Source: a virus. Taken from it: DNA of 64,000 nucleotides. Shown here one piece after another: positions 15,101 to 22,755 of this stretch. The notes under the pieces were generated by a model. The model did no database searches. It was not told the origin of the DNA and worked only from the letters and a program-made list of their open reading frames with translations. The stretch is from positions 1 through 64,000 of the IMG/VR virus record IMGVR_UViG_3300036985_005814; one strand, given 5' to 3'. The position numbers were made by a program, and so were the translations under genes. Each line of letters begins with the position of its first letter. The first letter of the stretch is position 1.

Positions 15101-16035
15101 ATGGCGATCTTTCCACCGTGGGTCAGCCCTGCTACGGCTCACAAGTGGGTCTCGACTTCACTCCGGAAACGACTCCTCCGTCAATCCTGTGGCGTTTCGA
15201 TCCTATCACTTCCACCGAAATCATCAATGATGCTCTTCGTGGAGTTGGTTTCAACGGTGTTCCCCAAGCTGAGTTCATCGAAGCCGGTGTTGATAACGTG
15301 AACCGTCTGTACACAGATAGTCAGCGTTATTTCCAACCCTTTGGTTTCATCGCGTACTACGGTCCGTATATCGAGAACGCTTCGGGTCAGTGGATTCCTC
15401 CTTCACCTTACGTGACTGGAATCGCCCTGCGTCGTTACCGTGCGGAAGGTTACCAGTTCCCGCCTGCCGGCGTCAAGTATCAACTTGCCGACGCTGTGGC
15501 TGCCCAGATTCCGATCAACTCGGCTCAGCAGAACCTGCTGAATCCGGACGGTTGCAACGCAATTCGTACCCTGCCTGGTTATCCGACGAGCGCAGTGTTC
15601 GTTTGGGGCGGAAGAACTCGTGTGAACTCGGACGACGCTCAGCAGCGCCTGTATCAGTTCGTAAACACTCGCGTCATTCTGAACGTTGTTTACGGCTCGC
15701 TGAGAAACGCTTTCGACAGTCAGATCTTCAATGTGATCGACGGTTTCGGCGTTGCCTTCAACCAGATCATCTCTGTTGGAAACAGCGTTCTAAACCAGCT
15801 GTACTCGCGTGGTGCCCTGTTCGGTGCTCGCCCAAGCGACGCCTTCCAGGTTATCTGCGACTCTCGCATCAACCCTCCAGCGTCACTTGAGAACGGAATC
15901 GTCAACGCTAAAGTGTTTGTAACTCCTGTTCCAACTCTGGAAAGAATCCAAATCGACCTGATTCGGGTTGCCATTGGTCAGATGCAGAACGAGCTGAATG
16001 CTCAAGGACTGGGAACTAACAACACTGGTTTCTAA
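12151..16035 (+). CDS. Tail sheath protein, oversized
   Basis: A 1294-residue contractile tail sheath. The N-terminus has TPGAPGVYINERAG, the standard sheath opening, and the C-terminal 250 residues hold the conserved sheath core (DALRGVGFNGVPQAEFIEAG onward: 'NPDGCNAIRTLPGYPTSAVF' then WGGRTR, 'YSRGALFGARPSDAFQVICD'). T4 gp18 has 659 residues and Mu-type sheaths about 490, so roughly 600 residues here are insertions. One insertion (about residues 825-905) is the 'GGTGYTNGTY...GGTGSGATADITV' beta module that also occurs in the baseplate J-like protein and fibre proteins of this window. The start at 12151 (ATGGCCACTTTT) is preferred over a longer frame from 12106. Insertions may decorate the tail exterior. 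Confidence 0.9.
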   Translation: MATFSLGGGVTPGAPGVYINERAGVVANADIANFSTVYMLVETPETVPVTVFPYNTPTPVTSLNDYFALVGGSVPESRIPLLSYNCVNEFFQNAQVGDLRVVRVGTPDQIVEIEILPNGTKQSNAGLPSNFEAGDVVYAQLVINGNRLVAGDGSTGYNADGEWLGVPVTIPVDYIAGDEVNNRRISSAIATAIAEAIESNPSVRSAVYVRDFGLVTTINPLSNSENAFVSIAASTFDANVSVVPLVLPVGAQYVMMQNVYNIQNIVGQQQNLERVPQDYIQCINTAFDGQQDQGYLITPTAYAQFDADGRAAIGAAAAEHCANNNYKWMALADPGPFLVTDVNKYSVYTPHQPAANLVTGLKYLVDNAMYEWTGADVTYDKLTYQALIASPTAETAVTQSKTATPVAAGEKVGLLDSASFEVDSIVGDTMVVLDVQNYWPVSYQIQEVTFSGATGDILSTIGEDGTIFVVAPPYDLTATGDYSFNNVFFALDASSAVAVLNEVIAAGGSINLTTPVNAVDFGGSVGTCNLTYVVPFYNLPQTINGQTSNLLQNITGAAQYVNTLHLPASIQEATANYRLNFVSRTILDPDASVAGSTGPYTGAAQITCVGHGLTNGQKLYFTQPVKTNLGANLFRATTKISEVLYYVKVIDADTFSLAESLTAYTSGAFVTIPSGTSSLVSSPTIFYTKVLGGEATSATLAELSVVPFIRGRKYGLNSGQIASEASVADAAPAPATSNPAVSIFFNNSLTALGVGLVSPFGENPTAGWLPKLTLTAPGSSSTTLENWYCTPTVDQNFASQAFLVPSVEPILGGSYNPTGTSTKGPISTLGSVTGGTGYTNGTYLNVALTGGTGSGATADITVAAGIVTVVTLTNGGFGYTAADSLSAPTSVIGSGTLFAVPVGAITAGIGILSLAKPYAQAAGLVNGSGRVDFQGQITKLTGVYFDVITASGFAPDGTTPVIIGDRIAVIYNGSSYSWAVVPADGDLSTVGQPCYGSQVGLDFTPETTPPSILWRFDPITSTEIINDALRGVGFNGVPQAEFIEAGVDNVNRLYTDSQRYFQPFGFIAYYGPYIENASGQWIPPSPYVTGIALRRYRAEGYQFPPAGVKYQLADAVAAQIPINSAQQNLLNPDGCNAIRTLPGYPTSAVFVWGGRTRVNSDDAQQRLYQFVNTRVILNVVYGSLRNAFDSQIFNVIDGFGVAFNQIISVGNSVLNQLYSRGALFGARPSDAFQVICDSRINPPASLENGIVNAKVFVTPVPTLERIQIDLIRVAIGQMQNELNAQGLGTNNTGF

Positions 16036-16040
16036 CCTAA

Positions 16041-16331
16041 ATGAGAGTCAAAATGAACAAGGAATTAACGCTACTGATTCCTGACTCTCTTCTACTACAG
16101 CTTGAACTTAGGGCGAGAGAGCAGGGGGTTTCTACGGAAACCCTTTGCCTCTCCCTTCTTTCCAGCGTAAAACAAGAAGAGGATCTGGTGGATCCCTTAT
16201 ACTATCAATCCCTCAGTCACAGTAGCATGCGGCTAGAGGTTAACAAAGTAATTCAAAGCCCTCTTTCTCCAGAGGAAGTTCGCAAAAGGCTAAACAGGCT
16301 TGAGTTTGAAATTTCCCGTAGATATCGATGA
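16041..16331 (+). CDS. Small protein with ribbon-helix-helix-like N-terminus
   Basis: A 96-residue protein; an alternative ATG at 16053 would shorten it by four residues. The start MNKELTLLIPDSLLLQLELR followed by AREQGVSTETL resembles a CopG/Arc ribbon-helix-helix pattern (short strand, two helices), which would bind DNA as a dimer. The C-terminus is charged and helical. It lies between the sheath and baseplate wedge genes, an odd place for a repressor, so a structural or assembly role is possible. It overlaps the next gene (ATGA at 16328). Confidence 0.45.
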   Translation: MRVKMNKELTLLIPDSLLLQLELRAREQGVSTETLCLSLLSSVKQEEDLVDPLYYQSLSHSSMRLEVNKVIQSPLSPEEVRKRLNRLEFEISRRYR

Positions 16332-16705
16332 GCATAACCGAACCCCTTTCACCAAGTATCCGCGGACTTGCATATCCTTTGCGGATTGAAAATGGAAATT
16401 TGGCAACAAGTACCGACTATGCGCTGATCACGCAACAGATTCGCAGCGTTGTGGAAACACGGTACTACGAGCGTGTAATGCGCGCAAACTACGGTGTTGC
16501 AGACAATATCCTAAATGTGATGGATCCGGGTCAAATTAACTCCGAGTTCCAAGCTTCTATCTCAGCCAATGTTTCTGGTCTGTCCGCCCTGAACGTGAAC
16601 GGTGACTGGATCACTCAAGGCGACGATGGAGTATACCGTGTGTATATTGTCTACGCGGTGAACGGTGTTCCACAACCTCCAATGCAGTTTACTCTGGCAA
16701 ACTGA
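16328..16705 (+). CDS. Baseplate wedge protein (T4 gp25 / Mu W type)
   Basis: A 125-residue member of the gp25-like lysozyme-fold baseplate family: RGLAYPLRIENGNLA, then 'ALITQQIRSVVETRYYERVM' and RANYGVAD. The family carries the conserved (R)GL..P..V/I..G start and an ERV.R motif. It forms part of the inner baseplate that triggers sheath contraction. Coupled to the RHH-like gene (ATGA) and to the next small gene (TGATG at 16703-16707). Confidence 0.8.
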   Translation: MSITEPLSPSIRGLAYPLRIENGNLATSTDYALITQQIRSVVETRYYERVMRANYGVADNILNVMDPGQINSEFQASISANVSGLSALNVNGDWITQGDDGVYRVYIVYAVNGVPQPPMQFTLAN

Positions 16706-16866
16706 TGTACTCTTTACAAGAAAAAGACGTCCACCGGTTGATCTCGGCTTGCCGGTACTATATGAGCCAAACGTCAAGCGAAAAACTTTATGAAGAGTAC
16801 TCGCGAATTCTAGACAAGCTAGAAAATTACATCTCACAGAATTTTCCTGAAACGCCCCGAGGGTAA
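16705..16866 (+). CDS. Small helical protein (53 aa)
   Basis: Begins MYSLQEKDVHRLISACRYYM and ends NFPETPRG. It is almost entirely helical with a 'SSEKLYEEYSRILDKLENYI' helix. Starts in a TGATG overlap with gp25 and its stop TAA lies inside the GGGTAAAA motif (16864-16866). Short helical proteins next to gp25-like genes may act as assembly factors, but nothing specific can be said. Confidence 0.5.
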   Translation: MYSLQEKDVHRLISACRYYMSQTSSEKLYEEYSRILDKLENYISQNFPETPRG

Positions 16867-16868
16867 AA
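16861..16868 (+). promoter_or_regulatory. GGGTAAAA motif before the HNH/portal unit
   Basis: 31 bases before the GTG of the HNH gene at 16892. The HNH gene separates this site from the portal gene (17568), so the endonuclease appears to have inserted between a late promoter and its original target. Confidence 0.55.
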
Positions 16869-16891
16869 TAAACCATAAACGCTGTTGCCGT

Positions 16892-17566
16892 GTGAGTTAC
16901 CTCAAACACTATATCAAACTAATGCGGAAGGCGGAGTACCGTGGGTGGACGAAAAAGTCTGCCCCGTGCTATGTTGAAGAGCACCACATTTTAATCAAGG
17001 CAATTTTTGGGGAGAATGACCGGGTGGTTTATTTGACGGCGAGGGAGCACTTTATTGCGCATCTGTTGCTGTGGAAGGCATGCCGAAAGCGGTATGGAGT
17101 TCAACACTGGAAAACGGCGAAAACTGGTAAAGCGCTCCAGTCTATGAGCATGAAGTCTAAGTTTACTGTAAACCGTTACGTTCTGAGCTCTCGGGAGTTT
17201 GAAATAGCAAGAGTGGCGAATATCGAAAGTATGCTTGGTGATAATCACTGGAGTAGGCAAGAAGGTGCTGTAAACCCTTTGATTGCCCTGAACAAAGATC
17301 CGGTTAGGGCACAGTACATCGGAGAAATCAATGGAAAGCGGGAGAAAGAGAAGTGGGATAAAGGGGAGCATCAGTGGCAAGACCCCGAGTTCATCGAAAG
17401 CAAGAGGCAACGCATGGTTAATGGGCAAGCAGCGCTGATGGGGTCAAAAGTAAAAGGAAAACTCTGGTGGAATAACGGAGTGAAACAAACTCGTGCCCTT
17501 GAGTGCCCTGGCGAAGGGTGGGTCAGAGGCAGATTGCCTTTCCCAAAAATGTTCGGAGGTAAGTAA
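16892..17566 (+). CDS. Free-standing HNH homing endonuclease
   Basis: A 224-residue HNH nuclease: EEHHI (His 31-32), an Asn at 42 in GENDRVV and REHFIAH (His 53 and 57) give the beta-beta-alpha metal motif. The N-terminus (SYLKHYIKLMRKAEYRGW) is typical of phage HNH family members with a leading helix. The C-terminal WWNNGVKQTR ... PGEGWVRGR segment (WxNxG then GWxRGR) is a DNA-binding tail also seen in the intron-encoded HNH at 22918. It starts with GTG at 16892, has no Shine-Dalgarno sequence and ends one base before the portal start. Homing endonucleases often reside next to conserved genes such as portal. Confidence 0.85.
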   Translation: MSYLKHYIKLMRKAEYRGWTKKSAPCYVEEHHILIKAIFGENDRVVYLTAREHFIAHLLLWKACRKRYGVQHWKTAKTGKALQSMSMKSKFTVNRYVLSSREFEIARVANIESMLGDNHWSRQEGAVNPLIALNKDPVRAQYIGEINGKREKEKWDKGEHQWQDPEFIESKRQRMVNGQAALMGSKVKGKLWWNNGVKQTRALECPGEGWVRGRLPFPKMFGGK

Positions 17567-17567
17567 A

Positions 17568-19007
17568 GTGGCGCAAAGATTCAAAACTGCTCCGGTCCCT
17601 AGCGGGGAAGTTGCTCGCTACGTTTCTGACCCGTATAATTTGTCAAGCATTTACATGTTTGGCAGTTCAAGTCCATTTTCTGGAACGGGCAACACAATCG
17701 TCAGACCAAACGACGATCTCCTCATTCAGAAAGGCGGAAACCGTGCCTTAGCTGTATATCAGCGCCTCCTATATGACGAGCAAGTTCAAGGCTGTTTTGC
17801 CAAACTTGTTCAAGAAATTACCTCTCGCCCCTGGTACATCGAGCAATACAGCGATAAACCGGGCGACGTTGCCGTAAGAGATTTCGTAAGCGAAGTGCTC
17901 GAAGAAATTCCGCTGGATGATATTTATAAAGGTTTAGCTGAAGCAATCATCTCAGGTTTCTCCGTAGGAGAGGTGATGTGGAAAAAGACGAAGAGAGGCG
18001 TAGTCCCGTTCGACGTTCGCATGCGTGACCAGCGTCGGTTCGTGTTTCAGGAGAAAGAAGAGGCTCAAACGGGTTTCACAATGCGCTGCCTGACATTCAA
18101 CCGAATGTTCGAGGGTGTTGAGCTCCCCAACCGCAAGTTCATCGTTAACCGTTACTGGGTTTCACACAACGGAGACCCCTATGGTGCTGCATTGGGCCGC
18201 ATCTTGTACCCCCTTGTTAAATTCCGTCGCAGGGCGATTGAATCTTACGTTCTTTACGGCGACCGGTACGCCACACCGACTGCAGTTGCCAAAGCACCCC
18301 TGAGTGCAAGTACGAAAGAAATCGACACCTTGTACGATCATCTTTCCAACCTGAGCCAAGAAACGGCAATGATCCTTCCGGAAGGTTACGAGCTGGAATT
18401 CGTAACACCCAGCGGAAGCCCCGATGTATTTAAGAACCTGATTGACTATATCGACAAAGAAATCAGCGTTCTGATTTGCGGGGAAAATGAAGCGGGCCAA
18501 GCTGAAGCTGGCTCTCGGGCCTCTTCTCAAGTTGCCAATACTGTTCGAGTCGTAAAGGCTTCCGAACTTTCCGAGATTATCTCGCAGACCCTTACGCAAA
18601 CTCTGGTTCGATGGATTGTAGACCTTAACTTCGGAACCGATGTTGCTGCACCCGTTCTCACAAGAGAGTTCCGCATTGAGGAGTCAACTCTGACGATGCC
18701 GGACGTTTCTCTGCTCATTCAATCTGGATTCACCCCTAAGAAAGAATGGCTGGAACGGCACTTCCGTGTTGAACTGGACGACAAGAAAGAAAGTGGTGGT
18801 CCTGCCGATACTTCTTCGGCAACGACTTACAATCCTGACGAAGATCAGAACCTGTTTGGTTCAATTTTCGGCGACGAAAGTGCAGCACCTTCTGAGGAAA
18901 CTGCCCTTCCTGCGGAAGAACCGGAAGATCCACAAGAAGCCCTCGCTGCTGAGAAAGAAGCTCTGCTTGCTGAGCAAGAAGCTCTCTCTGCTGAAGAAGA
19001 AGGGTAA
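17568..19007 (+). CDS. Portal protein, Mu gp29 type (DUF935)
   Basis: A 479-residue portal. The start is GTG at 17568 with GGAGG at 17553-17558; a longer frame from 17493 overlaps the HNH gene. Features seen: 'QGCFAKLVQEITSRPWYIEQ', 'GLAEAIISGFSVGEVMWKK', YGAALGRILYPLVKFRRRA, and a long helical crown with 'GQAEAGSRASSQVANTVRVV'. These match the DUF935 portal family of Mu-like phages. The C-terminus is acidic with repeated EALLAEQEALSAEEE units. The portal forms the head vertex for DNA packaging by the terminase at 40444. Its stop codon TAA is part of the GGGTAAAA motif (19005-19007). Confidence 0.85.
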   Translation: MAQRFKTAPVPSGEVARYVSDPYNLSSIYMFGSSSPFSGTGNTIVRPNDDLLIQKGGNRALAVYQRLLYDEQVQGCFAKLVQEITSRPWYIEQYSDKPGDVAVRDFVSEVLEEIPLDDIYKGLAEAIISGFSVGEVMWKKTKRGVVPFDVRMRDQRRFVFQEKEEAQTGFTMRCLTFNRMFEGVELPNRKFIVNRYWVSHNGDPYGAALGRILYPLVKFRRRAIESYVLYGDRYATPTAVAKAPLSASTKEIDTLYDHLSNLSQETAMILPEGYELEFVTPSGSPDVFKNLIDYIDKEISVLICGENEAGQAEAGSRASSQVANTVRVVKASELSEIISQTLTQTLVRWIVDLNFGTDVAAPVLTREFRIEESTLTMPDVSLLIQSGFTPKKEWLERHFRVELDDKKESGGPADTSSATTYNPDEDQNLFGSIFGDESAAPSEETALPAEEPEDPQEALAAEKEALLAEQEALSAEEEG

Positions 19008-19009
19008 AA
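19002..19009 (+). promoter_or_regulatory. GGGTAAAA motif before the protease/scaffold gene
   Basis: 34 bases before the GTG at 19036. The TAA doubles as portal stop codon. Confidence 0.6.
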
Positions 19010-19035
19010 AATGTTATCAGATCCCCTTATAGACT

Positions 19036-21435
19036 GTGTTCACTAAAAGAATTCACGTATTTCGTGCGGGTGATCAGACCTCTGCTCAAGGAATTAAGCG
19101 GACATTCTCTCCGGAAGATCTTCAGCAAGTTGTCGACACATACGACCCCTCGGTCCATGAAGCCCCTATAGTTCTTGGCCACCAAGGGGACAACGACAGC
19201 TTGCCTTCTTTCGGGTGGATCCAAGGATTTTCAAGAGAAGGGCAAAATCTTTACGCTGATGTCTCTTTTACTGACACGGCGAAAGATCTGGTCAAAGACG
19301 GTCACTACCGTAAAGTTTCAATCTCTTTCTATTCCCCTGATAGTCAAATCAACCCGCACGGGGGGAAATGGAGCGCCAGACATCTAGCATTGCTGGGGGC
19401 CTCTCCCCCGGCGGTGAAAGGTCTTGAGCCTTTCTCTTTTGTCGAGAAAGAGGGATGTTTTGACTTTGCTGTTACCCTCACCCCTGACCAAATTTTCGAC
19501 GACGAACTTGGCCCCACCTTGATCGTTGAGAAAAGCCCGTTAGAGGTTCTTCGCGAGAAACTTGAAGAAGTACGACAGGATGTTTCATCCGCCGTTAAAG
19601 ATCTTCAAGAATCGAACGACGAGCAGAAAGAAACGGGTGTGGACCAAGCGGCTGGAGCCGAAGTCCAGGCCGAAACTGCTAGCCCCGACGAAAACCAACA
19701 GTTTGCGGAGGGTTCGAAACAATCCAAACGAAACATCAAAACCAACGAAATCACTCAGCAAACGGCTGAACTTGAAGACCAATTCCCAGAGGAACAATTT
19801 ATGGAAGACGGAAAAATCAGCCGTAAGCACGCCAAAGGTGCCCACGGCCAAGTAATGCAAGTCGTAGAAAACGTTTACGACGAGCAACACAAAGAGCTGC
19901 CTCCAGCTCTGAAAGCTAAAGCGGAAGAAATGAAGGCCAAAGCCAAGGCTCACCCTGGCGAAAAAGTCGAGATGGAAGAAGGCGACGAAATGGATTATGA
20001 CGAGACCGGTCGTTATGACACCGCTCGTTCTTCCGACAACGGTTACGCTGACCGCATGAAAACCGGTAAGGAAGGCAAGGGTGGCGTTGGCGATGATCGC
20101 ATGCACACTGCTAAAAGCGGTGAGCAGGAAGCCGATCGCGTTAGCGTTGCCAAAAACTCCGAGCAAGACTCTGATCGCAAGAAGACTGCTAAGGACGGCT
20201 CCGATAATGCCACTGGCGAATCTCGCTGGGCTGGTCAAGCTGATGCCGAAGACCGCACCATGAACGGTGACCAATACGACACAGACGCTGATAGCTACCC
20301 TGAACCGAACCAGCCTAAGACTGCCTCCGGCGCTAATCCCGCTGGTCGTGAAGACTCTGATACCAAGATTCCTACCGAAACTGAGGAATCCCCCGACAAT
20401 GAAGTATTCGCAGTCAGCACCATCAACGTAATGTCTGATGGCAGCATGCGCGTAATGCGTCAAAAGAGCAGCGACGGTCGTCAAGCTACCAAGGGTGGCA
20501 AGATTGACCACGCCGAGCCCGAAGCAGACGAAGTAACTTCTGAGCTGGGCGTAACTGCCATGGGCGAAGTTGACGATCTGACTCAAGGCAAAGCCAAGAT
20601 CAAGAAGGGTCAACTGGAGCCTGGTCAGTTTGAAGGCGGAGTTGCCGAAGTAACTGGCCCCGATGGTGTGTTCGCCGAGGGTTACAAGGGAGAGAAGAAA
20701 GCTTCTAAGAAGCAACTTACTCCTGGTGCGATGGATGAGATTGACGAGGCCGCCCAAGTTGTTGGTCCCGAAGGCGCATTCGCCGAGGACAATCTGAGCG
20801 GTGAGTTTGAAGGTGGTCCGAACCAGAAGACTAAGCGTTCCGGCGGTGTGTTCGCTGAAGAGCACGGTGAGAAGAAGAACCCTTACACCAAGACTGGGTT
20901 CGGTTCCACCTACGACGAAGATGGCGACGACGCCGACGAAGAAGATTACAACGAGCTTTCCGCTGACCATTGCGGAATGGATTACGGCATGGGTTCAATG
21001 GCCCAAGCTAAGCCAGATGGTTTCCCCTCCGCCATCTTCGAGGAGCTGGATCGCCTGAAGAAAGAGCACTCTGAACTGCAGCGTCGTTACGCTGAAGAGA
21101 AGATGAACGCCCGCAAGGCCAAGATTGCCTCATTCGTTGAGTCGCTCTACGAAGAAGGTCGTCTGACCGACGGTATCATGTCTCAGTCTGAGCTGCAAAG
21201 CTACTGCGAAGGTCTTGACTTCGGTACTCTGGAGTTCTCTGAAGGTGAAACTGCTGCCACCAAACTGCTTGGTCTGCTGAGCAAACTTCCTCCGATGGTT
21301 TCCTACAGCGAAATCGCTGGTGGAACTTTCCAATACGCCGAGGAAGATCTGGATCCCCACGCAAAAGCTCTGAAACTGGTTGAATCCGAAGGAATCGACT
21401 ACGTTGAAGCGATCAAGCGTACGATGTACAGCTGA
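19036..21435 (+). CDS. Prohead protease-scaffold fusion, Mu gpI type
   Basis: A 799-residue protein with GTG start. The N-terminal 135 residues carry the Mu gpI protease pattern: 'HEAPIVLGHQGDNDSLPSFG' (about 41-60), NLYADVSFT, YRKVSISFYS (91-100; Ser 96/98 candidates) and LALLGASPPAVKGLEPF. A central region of roughly 500 residues is very acidic, probably disordered, with repeated short units such as (D)RxxTAK and GVFAE(G/D/E). The C-terminal about 130 residues, starting ELDRLKKEHSELQRRYAEEK, form a coiled coil plus an 'EGRLTDG' scaffold-type domain. It would process and scaffold the capsid made from the gene at 22756. Family N-terminus is clear, central region unusual in length. Confidence 0.8.
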   Translation: MFTKRIHVFRAGDQTSAQGIKRTFSPEDLQQVVDTYDPSVHEAPIVLGHQGDNDSLPSFGWIQGFSREGQNLYADVSFTDTAKDLVKDGHYRKVSISFYSPDSQINPHGGKWSARHLALLGASPPAVKGLEPFSFVEKEGCFDFAVTLTPDQIFDDELGPTLIVEKSPLEVLREKLEEVRQDVSSAVKDLQESNDEQKETGVDQAAGAEVQAETASPDENQQFAEGSKQSKRNIKTNEITQQTAELEDQFPEEQFMEDGKISRKHAKGAHGQVMQVVENVYDEQHKELPPALKAKAEEMKAKAKAHPGEKVEMEEGDEMDYDETGRYDTARSSDNGYADRMKTGKEGKGGVGDDRMHTAKSGEQEADRVSVAKNSEQDSDRKKTAKDGSDNATGESRWAGQADAEDRTMNGDQYDTDADSYPEPNQPKTASGANPAGREDSDTKIPTETEESPDNEVFAVSTINVMSDGSMRVMRQKSSDGRQATKGGKIDHAEPEADEVTSELGVTAMGEVDDLTQGKAKIKKGQLEPGQFEGGVAEVTGPDGVFAEGYKGEKKASKKQLTPGAMDEIDEAAQVVGPEGAFAEDNLSGEFEGGPNQKTKRSGGVFAEEHGEKKNPYTKTGFGSTYDEDGDDADEEDYNELSADHCGMDYGMGSMAQAKPDGFPSAIFEELDRLKKEHSELQRRYAEEKMNARKAKIASFVESLYEEGRLTDGIMSQSELQSYCEGLDFGTLEFSEGETAATKLLGLLSKLPPMVSYSEIAGGTFQYAEEDLDPHAKALKLVESEGIDYVEAIKRTMYS

Positions 21436-21443
21436 GGATTGAA

Positions 21444-22097
21444 ATGGATCTCCTCTCTTTGATTGGCATGGCCACGAAACGGAGGGGAGATTATTTCACC
21501 CAAGCCGAGGCTCTTCGAAAGAAAGTGAACTCTCAAGTCGAGCTTGAAGAGCGCATGACCGAGGAATCAAAAGTTTTGGTGAAAGGTCTTCGCGACAAGC
21601 AAATGAGGTGGGAGGAGTACGAAAGATCTTTACTAGATAAAACTCTCACCTCTGCTCTCGCCGCTGTCAACCTCGGCGCCGAGGACATCAACCCTCGCGG
21701 TAAAATGGAACGAGCGTGGCCCACAATCGTTGGCGAAATGCTTCCTCCCCTTTATGAATTTTTGGTTGAAACAAAAGACGCACTCGACAACGGGAGAATT
21801 CTGTTGGGCGACAAAACACAAGATTTCGGCGAAGTCACGAGTTGGCCTGGGTTGCTGATTCGCGTCATTCGCTATGTAGCGAATCCTTCCTACTCTTTCT
21901 TCAACCTCGGTCAATACTACGTTCGACAAGATCAAGGATACCGAGAAATGCGGAGAGTTCCAAAACTTGATTCAAGAACTTGCTCCGATTGCGTTATGTT
22001 TGGTCGCCTTGGCTGGCAACCTCTGGGAACCCTTCCGATGCCAGGCAAAGAATGTCAATGCTACGACCGTTGCCGCTGTAGTATTGAATACCGTTAA
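21444..22097 (+). CDS. Head morphogenesis protein, Mu gpF / SPP1 gp7 type
   Basis: A 217-residue protein. Its C-terminus has the typical cysteine-rich end of the head morphogenesis family: RTCSDCVMFGRLGW ... PLGTLPMPGKECQCYDRCRC (C-x2-C, GW and the final C-x-C/C-x-C group). N-terminal half helical. Located between the protease/scaffold and decoration/capsid genes as in Mu-like maps. Start at 21444 shows TGAGGATTGAAATG, with AGG upstream. It probably joins the portal or ejection complex; role inferred from family. Confidence 0.75.
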   Translation: MDLLSLIGMATKRRGDYFTQAEALRKKVNSQVELEERMTEESKVLVKGLRDKQMRWEEYERSLLDKTLTSALAAVNLGAEDINPRGKMERAWPTIVGEMLPPLYEFLVETKDALDNGRILLGDKTQDFGEVTSWPGLLIRVIRYVANPSYSFFNLGQYYVRQDQGYREMRRVPKLDSRTCSDCVMFGRLGWQPLGTLPMPGKECQCYDRCRCSIEYR

Positions 22098-22105
22098 GGG
22101 TAAAA
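22098..22105 (+). promoter_or_regulatory. GGGTAAAA motif before the decoration/capsid unit
   Basis: Begins immediately after the head morphogenesis stop codon, 86 bases before the ATG at 22184. An AT-rich leader lies between; no strong Shine-Dalgarno sequence (AGGATAAAAACATGG near the start). Confidence 0.6.
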
Positions 22106-22183
22106 CTATTGAGTTTAACTGGGTTAAAAACAAGCCCCAGAGCAAACAAAAAACATTGAAGTCCACTCTCTTAGGATAAAAAC

Positions 22184-22663
22184 ATGGCTACAAACGCAGG
22201 TCCCGTATACGGCCGCCAGTACATCCGTTACGCAGAAACTTTCGAAGCTCCTGCTGACAATCAAGATGGCGATCCCGGTGTTGTTGAAATCGGCGAGTTC
22301 CGCGCCGTTTCTTACGCAACTTGGGCTGGCCCTAACTTCGCTGCTGCCCCCGATGCTTTCACTACCCCCGGTAGTGTAACAACCATCGTTGGTATCAACC
22401 AGGCTTACATGCCTACCGCTCTGGCTCAGCCTTACACCGCTCGTCAGCTGACCGTTGCTACTTCCGGTCTTCTGCTGGTTGAAGTTGCCCCTGCTGCAAC
22501 TCTGACCGCTCTGACCCTCAATACTCAGCTCGAGATCAACTCCCTTGGTCAAGCTGTTGCCGCCGCCGACGGAACCCCCGTCACCCTGGACGGCACCACA
22601 CCTCTGATTCGCGAGCAAATCGGAATCGGCGGTCGCAAGTTCGTTCTCGTTTCTTTCGCTTGA
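22184..22663 (+). CDS. Putative capsid decoration protein
   Basis: A 159-residue protein rich in Ala, Thr and Val with no Cys, and a beta-rich pattern (for example IVGINQAYMPTALAQPYTAR). It lies directly upstream of the major capsid gene, where Mu-like and lambda-like phages have their head decoration gene. The composition and length (family about 110-160) fit a capsid-surface trimer. The family is not firmly recognised from sequence alone, so the function is inferred from position. Confidence 0.5.
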   Translation: MATNAGPVYGRQYIRYAETFEAPADNQDGDPGVVEIGEFRAVSYATWAGPNFAAAPDAFTTPGSVTTIVGINQAYMPTALAQPYTARQLTVATSGLLLVEVAPAATLTALTLNTQLEINSLGQAVAAADGTPVTLDGTTPLIREQIGIGGRKFVLVSFA

Positions 22664-22673
22664 TAACTAACTT

Positions 22674-22707
22674 CAGTTGGGCATCCTCCGGGTGTAAGTC
22701 CCAACTG
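22674..22707 (+). other. 8-bp perfect stem-loop before the capsid gene
   Basis: CAGTTGGG (22674-22681) pairs perfectly with CCCAACTG (22700-22707) around an 18-base loop. No T-tract follows, so it is not a classical terminator. It may act as a processing or attenuator structure, or be part of the fold 5' of the intron; its position between decoration and capsid genes is notable. Confidence 0.4.
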
Positions 22708-22755
22708 TGGTTTAACCATTTGAAGTCGTTTAATCCCCATTAGGAGAATACTCCC

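Noticed and set aside
19585-20970. 461-codon open frame on the minus strand
   Set aside because: Antisense shadow of the low-complexity acidic part of the protease-scaffold gene; no start signals, and the sense frame has clear domains on both sides.
22674-22707. Stem-loop as a transcription terminator
   Set aside because: Stable stem but no T-tract, and the capsid gene that follows needs readthrough from the promoter motif at 22098.
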